Positions 55,179 to 63,549 of a stretch of 64,000 nt of DNA are shown here, in pieces (positions within the stretch are counted from its first letter, which is position 1; each line of letters opens with the position of its first letter). Source of the DNA: VXOI01 sp965261945. GTDB lineage: Bacteria > Chloroflexota > Dehalococcoidia > Lucifugimonadales > UBA3495. Position numbers and translations under genes: made by a program. Below the pieces are notes generated by a model. The model did no database searches, was not told the origin of the DNA, and saw only the letters and a program-made list of their open reading frames with translations. The DNA lies in assembly GCA_965261945.1 (NCBI GenBank), contig CBDHEF010000002.1:62001-126000 (forward strand), given 5' to 3'.

Positions 55179-55806
55179 TCAGACTACCTCGCGATGCAAT
55201 GCTCCTTGCCGAGGCTGCGATTTCCCGTCAGCCCCAAACCCGTCGGCCTGTTGGGTGGTCCAACGGCTGACGTCCAAGAGCTTGGCCAGTTCCCGCTGGC
55301 TCACTCCCTTCGACCGCTCCAACCGGATGTACTCCCGTTGCTGCCCGGTCAAGCTGGGCCGTCGGCCGGGGAAACGGCCCTCGACCCGTGCCTTCGCCTG
55401 GCCGGCGACCGACCGCTCCCTGATCGAGTTCCGCCACCACTCGCTGAAGGCGAGCACCACCTGGAGCTGGAGCTTGCCGGTGGCCGTCGTGGTGTCGAAG
55501 TCCTCCGCTAGGGACCGGAATTCCACTCCCGCGTGATGCAGGGCCTCGATCACCTGCAGTCCGTAGGTCAGCCCTCTGGAGAGCCGGTCGATGTGGGTCA
55601 CCACCAGGGTGTCCCCCCTCGACCACCAGGTCCACCAGGTCCAGCAGTTCCAGGAGGCCGCCGCGGTCGTCCTTGGCCCCGCTGGCCTCCTCGGACCTGA
55701 TATTGCCCATGGCGCAGCCGGCGCGGACCAGGCGCTCCACCTGCAGATCCAGATTCTTGTCCTCCGGCTCTCTCACCGAGACCCTGGCATAGCCGTACAG
55801 CGTCAT
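55179..55806 (-). pseudogene. Serine recombinase (resolvase), frameshifted
   Basis: The first frame from 55806 has LYGYARVSVREPEDKNLDLQ with the nucleophilic Ser. After a shift near 55620 the second frame continues with VTHIDRLSRGLTYGLQVIEA, AFSEWWRNSIRERSVAGQAK and GRRPSLTGQQREYI plus the HTH VSQRELAKLLDVSRWTTQQA. It is a distinct member from the intact recombinase at 22544. Confidence 0.85.
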
Positions 55807-55877
55807 CTCCCCACACCCCTGGCTGGAATACCTGAAGTATGGGTTTCTGCCAAGAGTTCTGCTATGGGGAGTGTGTA

Positions 55878-55897
55878 TTTACAGCCATGGCTGTAAA
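55878..55897. promoter_or_regulatory. Perfect 20-bp palindrome
   Basis: TTTACAGCCATGGCTGTAAA, about 70 bases upstream of the resolvase start. Size and symmetry suit a dimeric repressor or recombinase site. Function is inferred only. 55898-56309 shows no supported gene. Confidence 0.5.
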
Positions 55898-56309
55898 CAG
55901 GTCTGTTTCCAGCCACCTCGACCGGGTGCGGTTGCCGGGGCTGACGTTCCGGACTCGGCGATCATGCGGCAGGGCCGGTTGTGCAACAGCACAATGGTAG
56001 CAAAGTACGCGCAAGGCGAGGCCGCGATCGCATCTCCCGGTGGCTGAAATGAGGGGTATGCGCCAGCGATCCTCTGGGGTGGTGGCAGCGCTGGCTGTCC
56101 GGGACTGCGCCCCGACATGGAGGGGCGCTCCAGCAGTTCTCGGGCTTGGGCCGACATGGCTCGGCACCCGGTGGGCGGTGGACGTTTCGGAGCGCACAGA
56201 GGACACGGAGCGTCGCCTCTTGTGCGCTCCGCGGAGAATTTATCTCGGCGATACCCAGGGTGAGGCCCGGCCTCAGAGGTAGATCCGGAGATCACCCAGG
56301 TCTGAATAA

Positions 56310-56600
56310 TCCATATTCAACCGGCCCAACAAGCGCTCGGCACGCACCCGGTCAACTGGTTCCCGTCGACGTACAGCCCTGTCAGGCTGGGTGGTTCCGT
56401 TTGCTTGTAGCGTATATCCTCCAGAAATACATTCGCCCGCCTCAACCATACGCTACAAGCAAACGGAACCGGCTGGGGAGATTGCCCAAATCCGGCGGTA
56501 TCTCCCCGGTCAACGGTTATTCCCGAAGTGCAACGCTGACAGGTGGGCGAGGTTGCCCAACTCCGGGGCAGGTCACGTTGACTGCTGCGGGCTCGGGAGA
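56310..56600 (-). pseudogene. Leucine-rich-repeat gene remnant
   Basis: Minus-strand fragments read PELGNLAHLSALHFGNNR, then after a frame change LTGEIPPDLGNLPS, and further on LTGLYVDGNQLTGCVPS before a stop. These are consecutive LRRs of the plant-like LxGxIPxxLGNL type. A 78-bp hairpin insertion (56393-56470) separates the repeats. Only about three repeats survive. 56601-56963 shows no supported gene. Confidence 0.65.
56393..56470. repeat. 78-bp hairpin element with 23-bp perfect arms
   Basis: Arms 56393-56415 and 56448-56470 are perfect inverted copies (outer bases GGTTCCGTTTGC / GCAAACGGAACC) around a 32-base loop. It interrupts the leucine-rich-repeat remnant and has no coding capacity; it looks like a small palindromic mobile repeat. 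Confidence 0.7.
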
Positions 56601-56963
56601 GGAATCCCCAGAATAGTGTGTCGGTCGTTGACGGCGCTGTTTGTGAGTTGAGTGAGGGCGGTCGGTATTGGGCGATGCTGGTAAGCATTCCGAGACTCCG
56701 TCTGCATTGGACGGTGCTGAACAACGGGGAGACCGTATCGCGGTCCTCAAGTACCAAACGGTGGTGTCGTGGTGAAACAACAGGCGTCGGTGCCGCACCC
56801 GGCCTGGCTGGAAGATGTGCCCATAATGTTCAAGTCGCTTGGGATTCCCTTTCGGACCAAGGGAAGAAGTGAATCTGTTTGGCCATGAACGGCGAGCGGG
56901 TGCTAGTGGAGCGGCAGGGCCCGTTGACCGTGGAGCTGGTTCTGTGAGGCCGTAGTTCTTCTA

Positions 56964-57144
56964 AGGAGTGTCGTCAATTTAAGAATATCGGTCTCCAAGC
57001 GTCTGTTTCCGTCATAGCGCGTGTTTCCGTCATTCCCGCGAAAGCGGGAACCCAGAATCCGGTATCTGGCAAATACGCATTTGCTGCCAATAGCCTTTGG
57101 ATTCCCGCGAAAGCGGGAATGACGGTGAATATGACGACACTCCC
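56964..57144. mobile_element. MITE family 2, copy B
   Basis: 181 bp, matching the copy at 11268 apart from the first base of the left end (AGGAGTG for GGGAGTG). Flanked by TA at 56962-63 and 57145-46. The right TA abuts the next IS5 element. Confidence 0.88.
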
Positions 57145-57147
57145 TAA

Positions 57148-58018
57148 GAGCCTGTCTACGATCTCTGGGATATGTTAAATTGAGACTATTATCAAGGCAG
57201 GGTAATCATGCCTCATTCCTATCCCAGCGACATCACCCGGGAGCAATTCGCCCGGATTCTTCCCATGCTGGAATCGGCCCGGCGGCGGACCAAGCCCCGC
57301 ACCGTGGATCTGTACGACGTCTTCTGCGGAGTGCTCTACCTCCTCAAGAGCGGCTGCCAGTGGCGGATGCTCCCAGCGGACTTCCCGGACTGGCGCACCT
57401 GCTACAAGTATTTCCGGCAATGGAGTGAGCGCCCCGGCCCGGAGGAAGAGTCCATTCTGGAGCAGGTCTTAAAAACAATCGGTTGGCGCGGCCCGGCAGA
57501 GCAATGGGCGGAGCGAGCAGACCAGCTTCTGGATCGTGGACTCCCAGAGCGTCAAGAACACCGACAGCGCGGAGAACAAGGGCTATGACGCGGGCAAGAA
57601 GGTGTCCGGGATCAAGCGCCACGTCGCGGTGGACAGCCAGGGGTTGCCCCATGCGATTCATGTGACCACCGCCGATGTTACCGGCCGGGTCGGGGCTTTG
57701 GCGATGTTTGAACAAAGCCGGGCCGACCTGAGCCGGGCGCAGAATGTGATGGTCGACGGGGGCTACACCGGGAAGCCCTTTGCTGCGACGGTGCAGAACC
57801 TGCTGGGAGCCTCGGTGGAGGTGGTGAAACGCAACGAACTGCACACCTTCGTGGCGCTGCCGAAACGCTGGGTGGTGGAGCGGTCCTTCGCCTGGCTGGA
57901 GAAGCGCCGCCGGCTATGGAAGAACTGCGAGGGAAAGCTCAATACCAGCCTGCAAATGGTGGTTCTCGCCTTCGCGGCGCTAATCCTGAAGAGATTGTAG
58001 ACAGGCTCTTAGAGGGTG
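57148..58018. mobile_element. IS5-family insertion sequence a
   Basis: Perfect inverted ends GAGCCTGTCTAC / GTAGACAGGCTC, flanked by TAA (57145-57147) and TTA (58019-58021). It lies directly between MITE 2 and the second IS5 element. Confidence 0.8.
57208..58000 (+). pseudogene. IS5-family transposase a, split in two frames
   Basis: First frame: SYPSDITREQFARILPMLES, VFCGVLYLLKSGCQWRMLPA, up to about 57520. Second frame: SFWIVDSQSVKNTDSAENKG (first Asp), NVMVDGGYTGKPFA (second), PKRWVVERSFAWLEKRRRLW (Glu), ending at 58000. The change is +1 (or -2) with no obvious slippery site, so it is more likely a mutation than programmed frameshifting. Confidence 0.8.
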
Positions 58019-58021
58019 TGT

Positions 58022-58895
58022 GGCAATTGTCGAAACTTGCATTGGAACAGCTTGGTATGGTTTGTGGGTAGTCTGTAACTTTGGGATATGCATCGAAGAA
58101 CGTATCCCACTGATTTGACCGATGCCCAGTGGGGCTTGCTGGAACCCCTCTTGCCCCCGGTTTCGCTCAGAGGACATCCCCCGAACCGTGCACCTGCGGG
58201 AGGTGGTGAACGGCATCCTGTACGTGTTGCGTGGCGGCATACCCTGGCGAATGATGCCCCACGATCTGCCCCCTTGGGGCACGGTCTGGTGGTACTTCCG
58301 GAAATGGCGCAAGGACGGCGCTTGGGAGCGGGTTTTGGAGGCGCTGCGTCCCATGGTCCGGGAGAGCGAGGGACGGGATGCTACTCCCAGCGGGGCAATC
58401 ATCGACAGCCAATCGGTGAAGACCACGGAAAAAGGGGGCCTCGCGGCTACGACGCCGGCAAAAAGGTGTCCGGGCGCAAGCGCCACATCGTAGTGGACAC
58501 CACCGGGCTACTCTTGGCCGTGGTCGTTCACGCCGCTGGCATCCAGGACCGGGACGGGGACAGGCTGGCGCTGGCCAAGCTGCTGGGCCGGTTCCCCAGG
58601 CTTCAGGTCATCTGGGCGGATGCGGCCTATGCCGGTCGGCTGGTGGCGTGGGCTTGGGAGACTGGAAGATGGTTGCTGAAGGTGGTGCGCCGGAGACCGG
58701 ACAGCCACCAGTTCGAGGCGCTGCCTCGCAGATGGGTGGTTGAACGCACACTGGCCTGGCTCAGCCGGCGCCGGCGGCTCAGCAAGGACTATGAGGAACT
58801 GCCAGAAACCGGAGAGACCTGGGTTCATATAGCGATGGTCCACCTGATGATCAAAAGGCTCAAACCAACCTGATTACACTTTGTCACACACCCTC
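58022..58895. mobile_element. IS5-family insertion sequence b
   Basis: Inverted ends GAGGGTGTGTGGCAA and TTGTCACACACCCTC with one mismatch, flanked by TTA (58019-58021, shared with element a) and TAA (58896-58898). Confidence 0.8.
58088..58873 (+). pseudogene. IS5-family transposase b with two compensating frameshifts
   Basis: RRTYPTDLTDAQWGLLEPLL begins in one frame. The frame changes near 58165 to VNGILYVLRGGIPWRMMPHD, WYFRKWRKDGAWERVLEALR and GAIIDSQSVKTTEKGG (first Asp). It returns near 58440 to GYDAGKKVSGRKRHIVVDTT, VIWADAAYAGRLVAW (second Asp) and PRRWVVERTLAWLSRRRRLS (Glu). Confidence 0.82.
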
Positions 58896-58913
58896 TAAGC
58901 AGTGTTGACGGTG

Positions 58914-59102
58914 ATGCTGTCCCGGAAGGAAGCCGGACGGTTGCAGATTAGGGTGGAAGTTCAGGAGGAAGACGAAGAAATGCAGATGCACGTAAACGGG
59001 CGGCCCGTAGCTCCGCCAACGGCCGGCAGGCTGCAATCCGCTTTGGTCGAGGCCTCCCGAGAGCAAATGGACGAGAATTACGGAAAGTTCGAAGAAGAAT
59101 AG
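58914..59102 (+). CDS. Hypothetical short ORF after the IS5 pair
   Basis: About 62 codons, acidic (VEVQEEDEEMQMHVNGRPVA), without a clear ribosome-binding site or known domain. It may be the 3' remnant of a gene cut by the IS5 insertion. Confidence 0.3.
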   Translation: MLSRKEAGRLQIRVEVQEEDEEMQMHVNGRPVAPPTAGRLQSALVEASREQMDENYGKFEEE

Positions 59103-59202
59103 CAGCAATTGCCATAACGGGAGTTCGCCGGTAGGATAGAGTCAACTCGCATCACGGCCCGGCGCCATCACGCAACGCGGGGCCGATTTTCGGAGGTATA
59201 TC

Positions 59203-60156
59203 ATGCCGCTGGACCCGCAAGCGCAAGCAGTCATAGACGCAGTAAACGCTCTTGGCCTTCCCGCCGTATGGGAGGTCTCGCCCGAACAGGCCCGCATCAG
59301 CGCCGCCGCTCGTCCTCGTCCCGCCGGTCCCGAAGTGGCCGCCGTCGAGACACGCAGCATCCCTGGCCCCGACGGCGACGTTCCTGTCCGCATCTACACG
59401 CCGGAGGGCGATGGCCCCTTCCCCATCTTGGCTTGGTACCACGGCGGCGGTTGGGTGATAGGCGACCTGGAATCCGCTGATCCCACGGCCCGCCATCTCT
59501 GCAAGGGCGCTGGCTGCGTGGTGGTGTCCGTTGATTATCGCCTGTCTCCCGAAACCAAGTTCCCCGGCCCCGCCGAGGACAGCTACGCGGCCACCGTCTG
59601 GGCCGCCAACAACGCGAACAGCCTGAATGCCGATGCTTCCCGTCTGGCCGTGGGCGGCGACAGCGCCGGAGGCAACCTGGCCGCTGGGGTATCGCTGATG
59701 GCCGCCGACCGGGGTGGCCCGGCTATCGTCCACCAGTTGCTGGTCTACCCGGTCACCGACCGCAATTACCAGACAGCATCCTACGTGGACAATGCCACGG
59801 GCTATATGCTGGCCCGCGACGCCATGCAGTTCTATTGGGACGCCTACCTGGACAACGAGGCCGATGCCGACAATCCCTATGCCGCCCCGATGCAGGCGGA
59901 TTCCCTGGCCGGACAGCCGCCGGCGCTGGTCATCACCGCCGAGTACGACCCGCTGAGGGACGAGGGCGAAGCCTACGGCCGCCGCCTTCAGGAGGCCGGA
60001 GTGGAAACCACCATCAGCCGGTATGACGGCATGATTCACGGGTTCTTCGGCATGGTGGGCATCATGGACAAGAGCGGGAAGGTGATGGAAGAGGCCACCG
60101 CTGCCCTCCGGGCCGCCTTCGCCGACTCCACTGTTCCGGCCCCCGCAGACGACTAA
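59203..60156 (+). CDS. Alpha/beta hydrolase, HSL-type esterase
   Basis: 317 residues. Oxyanion motif HGGG (80-83), nucleophile GGDSAGGNLA with Ser154, catalytic Asp in TAEYDPLRDEGEAYG and His in DGMIHGFFGM: the complete hormone-sensitive-lipase (bacterial esterase family IV) triad. It should hydrolyse short acyl esters in the cytoplasm. ATG at 59203 has GGAGG six bases upstream (GGAGGTATATCATG). It is the first gene of the right-hand metabolic block, with its own promoter region after the IS5 debris. Confidence 0.92.
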   Translation: MPLDPQAQAVIDAVNALGLPAVWEVSPEQARISAAARPRPAGPEVAAVETRSIPGPDGDVPVRIYTPEGDGPFPILAWYHGGGWVIGDLESADPTARHLCKGAGCVVVSVDYRLSPETKFPGPAEDSYAATVWAANNANSLNADASRLAVGGDSAGGNLAAGVSLMAADRGGPAIVHQLLVYPVTDRNYQTASYVDNATGYMLARDAMQFYWDAYLDNEADADNPYAAPMQADSLAGQPPALVITAEYDPLRDEGEAYGRRLQEAGVETTISRYDGMIHGFFGMVGIMDKSGKVMEEATAALRAAFADSTVPAPADD

Positions 60157-60215
60157 TTATCAACGCAAAGACGCAAGGGCGCAAAGATTTTGGAGAGTCA
60201 CTTGTATAATTTTTT

Positions 60216-60303
60216 GCGACTTTGCGACTTTGCGACTTTGCGACTTTGCGACTTTGCGACATTGCGACATTGCGACATTGCGACATTGCGACATTGCGAC
60301 TTT
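60216..60303. repeat. Eleven-unit tandem array of an 8-bp repeat
   Basis: Five GCGACTTT, five GCGACATT and one GCGACTTT in a row (88 bp), preceded by related AACGCAAAGACGCAAGG sequence. It lies between the esterase stop and the selenoprotein-candidate start, ending about 30 bases before that ATG. Copy number is likely to vary by slippage. Confidence 0.92.
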
Positions 60304-60333
60304 GCGTCAGAATCAATTTGCAGGAAGAGAGAA

Positions 60334-60945
60334 ATGGCTACTGCCAATCCCGTCGAGGTCACTGTCTGGCACGACTACACTTGACCCTTCTGCTACGTGG
60401 GCCTGGGCAGGCTCGACATCATTGCCAAGGAACTGAACATCACTATTGACCGCCGGCCGTTCCTGTTGCGGCCGGACTGCCCCCCGGAGGGCCAACCCCG
60501 GCGGTTGTTCGACGGGGAGACCGAAACCGAACTCAACCCCGCTATGCAGGAACGCGCTCGCGGCGCCGGTCTCACAATGCGCCGCCCGCAATTGTCGCCC
60601 AACACGCTGTACGTCCACGAGGCCACTCTGTACGCCAAGGAGCAGGGCGGCGATGCCGACGACCGATTTCACCATGTTGCCGCCGGGTCCTACTGGGAGA
60701 CCAGCGCCGACTTGGGCAGCCTGGAGGTGGTTAAAGGTCTGGCCGAAACCGCCGGGCTTGACTGGTCCGAGTTGGGGACGCGCCTGGAGTCGGGCCACTA
60801 CCGGGAGGCGGTGATGGAATCCAATGAGACGGCCCGCGCCAGCGGCATAGGCGGCACTCCCACCTACCTCATCGGCGGATGGCGCAAGTTCGGCGACCTC
60901 AGCGTCGAAGAACTCAAGACGATTATAGGGGCGGTGGGCCGTTAG
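60334..60945 (+). CDS. FrnE/DsbA-type thioredoxin-fold oxidoreductase with in-frame TGA at the active site (candidate selenoprotein)
   Basis: 204 codons counting the stop. ATG 60334 (AGGAAGAGAG upstream) starts VEVTVWHDYT, then TGA at 60382-60384 (codon 17), then PFCYVGLGRLDIIAKE and an uninterrupted DsbA/FrnE-type body (ARGAGLTMRRPQLSPNTLYV, then ETARASGIGGTPTYLIGG with the cis-Pro loop) to 60945. In the FrnE / 2-hydroxychromene isomerase-like family this site is D-x-x-CPxCYxG, so TGA replaces the first Cys of CxxC, giving U-P-F-C if read as selenocysteine. A SECIS-like hairpin lies 14 bases downstream. The alternative is a nonsense mutation, but nothing else in the gene is damaged. It is followed after 18 bases by the FAD oxidoreductase gene, so the two are probably one operon. 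Confidence 0.72.
60399..60414 (+). promoter_or_regulatory. SECIS-like hairpin downstream of the TGA
   Basis: GGGCCT-GGGC-AGGCTC folds into a 6-bp stem (one G-U) with a 4-base loop that starts with G. The loop begins 20 bases after the TGA. Bacterial SECIS elements lie within the coding region just after UGA, with a G-bearing loop at roughly this distance. Confidence 0.45.
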
Positions 60946-60963
60946 GCCCGCTGTGGCTGTCAA

Positions 60964-62139
60964 ATGTCTACTCAACAATCCATCGTCGTTGCGGGCGCAG
61001 GAATCTTCGGGCTGTCTGCCGCCCTCGAACTGCGAAGCCGGGGTTACGCCGTCACCGTCGTTGACCCCGGCCCGGTACCGCACCCGTTGGCCGCGTCAAA
61101 CGACGTCAGCCGCATGATTCGGATGGATTATGGCGACGACAAGCTGTACAGCGACCTCGGCGCTGAGGCCATCGAGGGCTGGCACGTTTGGAACGAGAAG
61201 CGAGGACGTCCGCTTTATCACGAAGACGGCTTCCTGGTCCTGACCAGCCAGCCGTTGCAACCGGGCACCGTCGAGCGGCAGTCCTTCGACCTACTCACCG
61301 CCGCCGGGTGGCCGCTGGAGCGGCTCAATTCCAAGACCGTGGCGGAGCGCTACCCTCTATGGAACTCCCAGCAATACACCGACGGGTATTACAATCCCCG
61401 CGGCGGTTGGGGCGAAGCTGGGGAAACGGTTTCATTCCTGGCGGCTGAGGCTGAGGCTGCTGGCATCGAAATGCGCCCCGGATTTCAAGCCGGGTTGGTC
61501 CTGGTTGAATCGGGTCGAGCGGTCGGGCTGCGCTCCAAGGATGGCGGCGAGGTTCGCGCAGACGGCGTGGTGGTGGCAGCGGGGGTGTGGACGCCCCGGC
61601 TGATACCGGAGATGGAGGAAATGATGACCCCCGTGGCGCAGACGCTGGTGTACCTGCGCCCGAATCTGCCCGACCGGTTCCGGCCCCCGCATTTCCCGCC
61701 GTGGGGCGCCGATATTCCCCGGACCGGCTGGTACGGTTTCCCGGCCAACTCGGAGGGAGTGGTCAAACTGGCGAATCACGGGCCCGGACGCATGGTTGAC
61801 GCCGATGCTCCCAGGGACGCAGACCCTGCCGTCGTTGAGTACAGCCGACGGTTTCTGTCTCACTCGGTGCCGGAGCTGGCAAACGCTCCCCTGGCGGGCA
61901 GCCGGGCCTGCTTCTACAACGACACTTGGGACGGCGACTTCTACATCACGCGCCACCCGGACATTGAGGGCCTCGTCGTGTCCACCGGGGGCAGCGGACA
62001 CGCCTTCAAGTTCACACCGGCGCTGGGCCGGATTACCGCCGACGTTGTTGAAGGCAAACCGAACCGCTATGCCGAAAGGTTCGCCTGGCGGCCCCGCGGG
62101 GAGGTTACCAAGGAGGCCACCAGGTATCACGGTGAGTAG
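60964..62139 (+). CDS. FAD-dependent oxidoreductase, sarcosine oxidase / SolA-like
   Basis: 391 residues. N-terminal dinucleotide fold VVAGAGIFGLSAALELRSRG ending with VVDPGPVPHP, then ASNDVSRMIR and WGEAGETVSFLAAEAEAAGI. The C-terminal GSRACFYNDTWDGDFYITRH carries the Cys that binds FAD covalently in monomeric sarcosine oxidases, and STGGSGHAFKFTPALGRITA the cap. It would oxidise an N-methyl or other secondary amino acid, releasing H2O2. It lies 18 bases behind the FrnE-like gene. Confidence 0.88.
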   Translation: MSTQQSIVVAGAGIFGLSAALELRSRGYAVTVVDPGPVPHPLAASNDVSRMIRMDYGDDKLYSDLGAEAIEGWHVWNEKRGRPLYHEDGFLVLTSQPLQPGTVERQSFDLLTAAGWPLERLNSKTVAERYPLWNSQQYTDGYYNPRGGWGEAGETVSFLAAEAEAAGIEMRPGFQAGLVLVESGRAVGLRSKDGGEVRADGVVVAAGVWTPRLIPEMEEMMTPVAQTLVYLRPNLPDRFRPPHFPPWGADIPRTGWYGFPANSEGVVKLANHGPGRMVDADAPRDADPAVVEYSRRFLSHSVPELANAPLAGSRACFYNDTWDGDFYITRHPDIEGLVVSTGGSGHAFKFTPALGRITADVVEGKPNRYAERFAWRPRGEVTKEATRYHGE

Positions 62140-62180
62140 CATTCACCCGCTTTTCGGGAGTTAAAGACAAGACAGAAGAG

Positions 62181-62200
62181 GGGCGGATTAAACTCCGCCC
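62181..62200 (+). terminator. Hairpin after the FAD oxidoreductase gene
   Basis: GGGCGGA-TTAAAC-TCCGCCC, a perfect 7-bp stem between two convergent genes, followed after five bases by TTTT. Probable (bidirectional) terminator. Confidence 0.6.
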
Positions 62201-62242
62201 TCGCCGTTTTCGAGAACCGGCTGTTCTCTGTGCTAGGACTGT

Positions 62243-63325
62243 CTATCCCCAGCTTGGAGTCGGCTCAAACTTCTTCAACTCCGGCATCACCTCCGAGGCG
62301 AACAGCCGCATACTGGCCTCGGCATCCTCGTAGGGCATTCCGCCATAGCTGAAGGCTGCCACCAGCGAGTCGGCGCCGGTGTAGCCATAGATGTCCATCA
62401 CCTTCTGGTAGCACTGCTCCGGCGTACCCGTGACCTGTAGGTTTACGAAGAAGTCGACCACGTCGCGGTCGCCGTAGGTGTTTATCTTATCGGTGAAGTT
62501 GCCGTAGTATTCATAGCCCCGCGTGGTCTTGAGGTGGTCGCTGCGAAACTCGTAGTGTTTCATCACTGAGTCCCAGTAGCCGCCGACGTATTTGCGGGAC
62601 ATTTCGGCTGCGCGCTCTTCGTCCCTGTCGCAGTAGGCGAAGGTGACCACCACCGGGGCGGGCGGCTCACCCTCGTTGACCTCCTGGTAAGTGGCCCGGT
62701 ATGAGGCCAGTTCGGACTGCACGTCGTGCCAGGGCTTCTGCGGGATGATGAGAACGCCAACGCCCAGCTTGGCCAGGACGATGCTGGACTCTGGCGAGAT
62801 GGCGGCGGCATAGGTCCGGCCCTCGAAGCTCTTGAAGGGGTTGGGGCGTATTTCCACCCTCGGCTGCTGTACGTGCTCCCCGTCAAACTCGGCGTAGCCC
62901 TCCTCAAGGGCGCGAACCAGCATCTCGGCGGATTCGTTGAAGCGGCCCCGTGAGTTGCCCATATCCAGCCCGAAGCCCGCGTATTCCACCCTCGCCAGCC
63001 CGCGACCCACGCCTACGACGACGCGCCCGTCGCTGAGGTTGTCCAGCATTATGAACTCTTCGGCGACGCGCACCGGGTCATGCCAGGGCAGCACCACCAC
63101 CATGGATCCCAACTTGGCTCGCTCCGTGCGTCCCGCCATGTAGGACAGGAATTGCAGCACATCGGGGCACATGGTGTAGTCGGAGAAGTGGTGCTCCACG
63201 CCCCAGATGGACTCATACCCCAGCGGCTCAGCCAGATCCGCCAGACGCAACTCGTTGCGGTATACCTCGTAGTCCGACAGGAGTTTGCCCGGATTCTGGA
63301 ACACCGTGGACATACCTACGTGCAT
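62243..63325 (-). CDS. LLM-class (luciferase-like) flavin-dependent monooxygenase
   Basis: 360 residues. TIM-barrel pattern of the bacterial luciferase family: DLAEPLGYESIWGVEHHFSD, GRTERAKLGSMVVVLPWHDP, RVAEEFIMLDNLSDGRVVVG, VGRGLARVEYAGFG and the C-terminal VTGTPEQCYQKVMDIYGYTG. It uses reduced flavin (FMNH2 or F420-type) and O2 on an unknown substrate. ATG at 63325. It converges on the FAD gene and is separately transcribed. Confidence 0.9.
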   Translation of the reverse strand: MHVGMSTVFQNPGKLLSDYEVYRNELRLADLAEPLGYESIWGVEHHFSDYTMCPDVLQFLSYMAGRTERAKLGSMVVVLPWHDPVRVAEEFIMLDNLSDGRVVVGVGRGLARVEYAGFGLDMGNSRGRFNESAEMLVRALEEGYAEFDGEHVQQPRVEIRPNPFKSFEGRTYAAAISPESSIVLAKLGVGVLIIPQKPWHDVQSELASYRATYQEVNEGEPPAPVVVTFAYCDRDEERAAEMSRKYVGGYWDSVMKHYEFRSDHLKTTRGYEYYGNFTDKINTYGDRDVVDFFVNLQVTGTPEQCYQKVMDIYGYTGADSLVAAFSYGGMPYEDAEASMRLFASEVMPELKKFEPTPSWG

Positions 63326-63346
63326 TGCTGACCGTCCTTAATGGCT

Positions 63347-63453
63347 ATCTCAAAACCGACCGGCAACCTCCCGTCATTCCCGGGAAAGCGGGAATCCAGG
63401 CTCCCGGTTTTTGTCTCTTCCGCAGACGGGCTTGGCCCAATGATTTTTGAGAT
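63347..63453. repeat. Possible small MITE with 9-bp inverted ends
   Basis: ATCTCAAAA (63347-63355) and TTTTGAGAT (63445-63453) bracket a segment holding CCCGGGAAAGCGGGAATCC, reminiscent of the palindrome inside MITE family 2. A second copy was not found in the window. Confidence 0.4.
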
Positions 63454-63549
63454 GGTTTCTTAATAGGTGCGGGCCGTGATTTCCGCCGTAGTGGTGCTGG
63501 TGTAGGGTTAATCATCCCCCGGCAGGTTGCCGGCCACATCGACGCGCAG

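Noticed and set aside
60216..60303. CRISPR array
   Set aside because: Units are 8 bp with no spacers; this is a simple tandem repeat. No cas genes are in the window.
60190..60384. 64-codon ORF through the 8-bp array (repeating CDFATLR-type peptide)
   Set aside because: The peptide is a by-product of the repeat; the ATG at 60334 with its own ribosome-binding site is the real start in the same frame.
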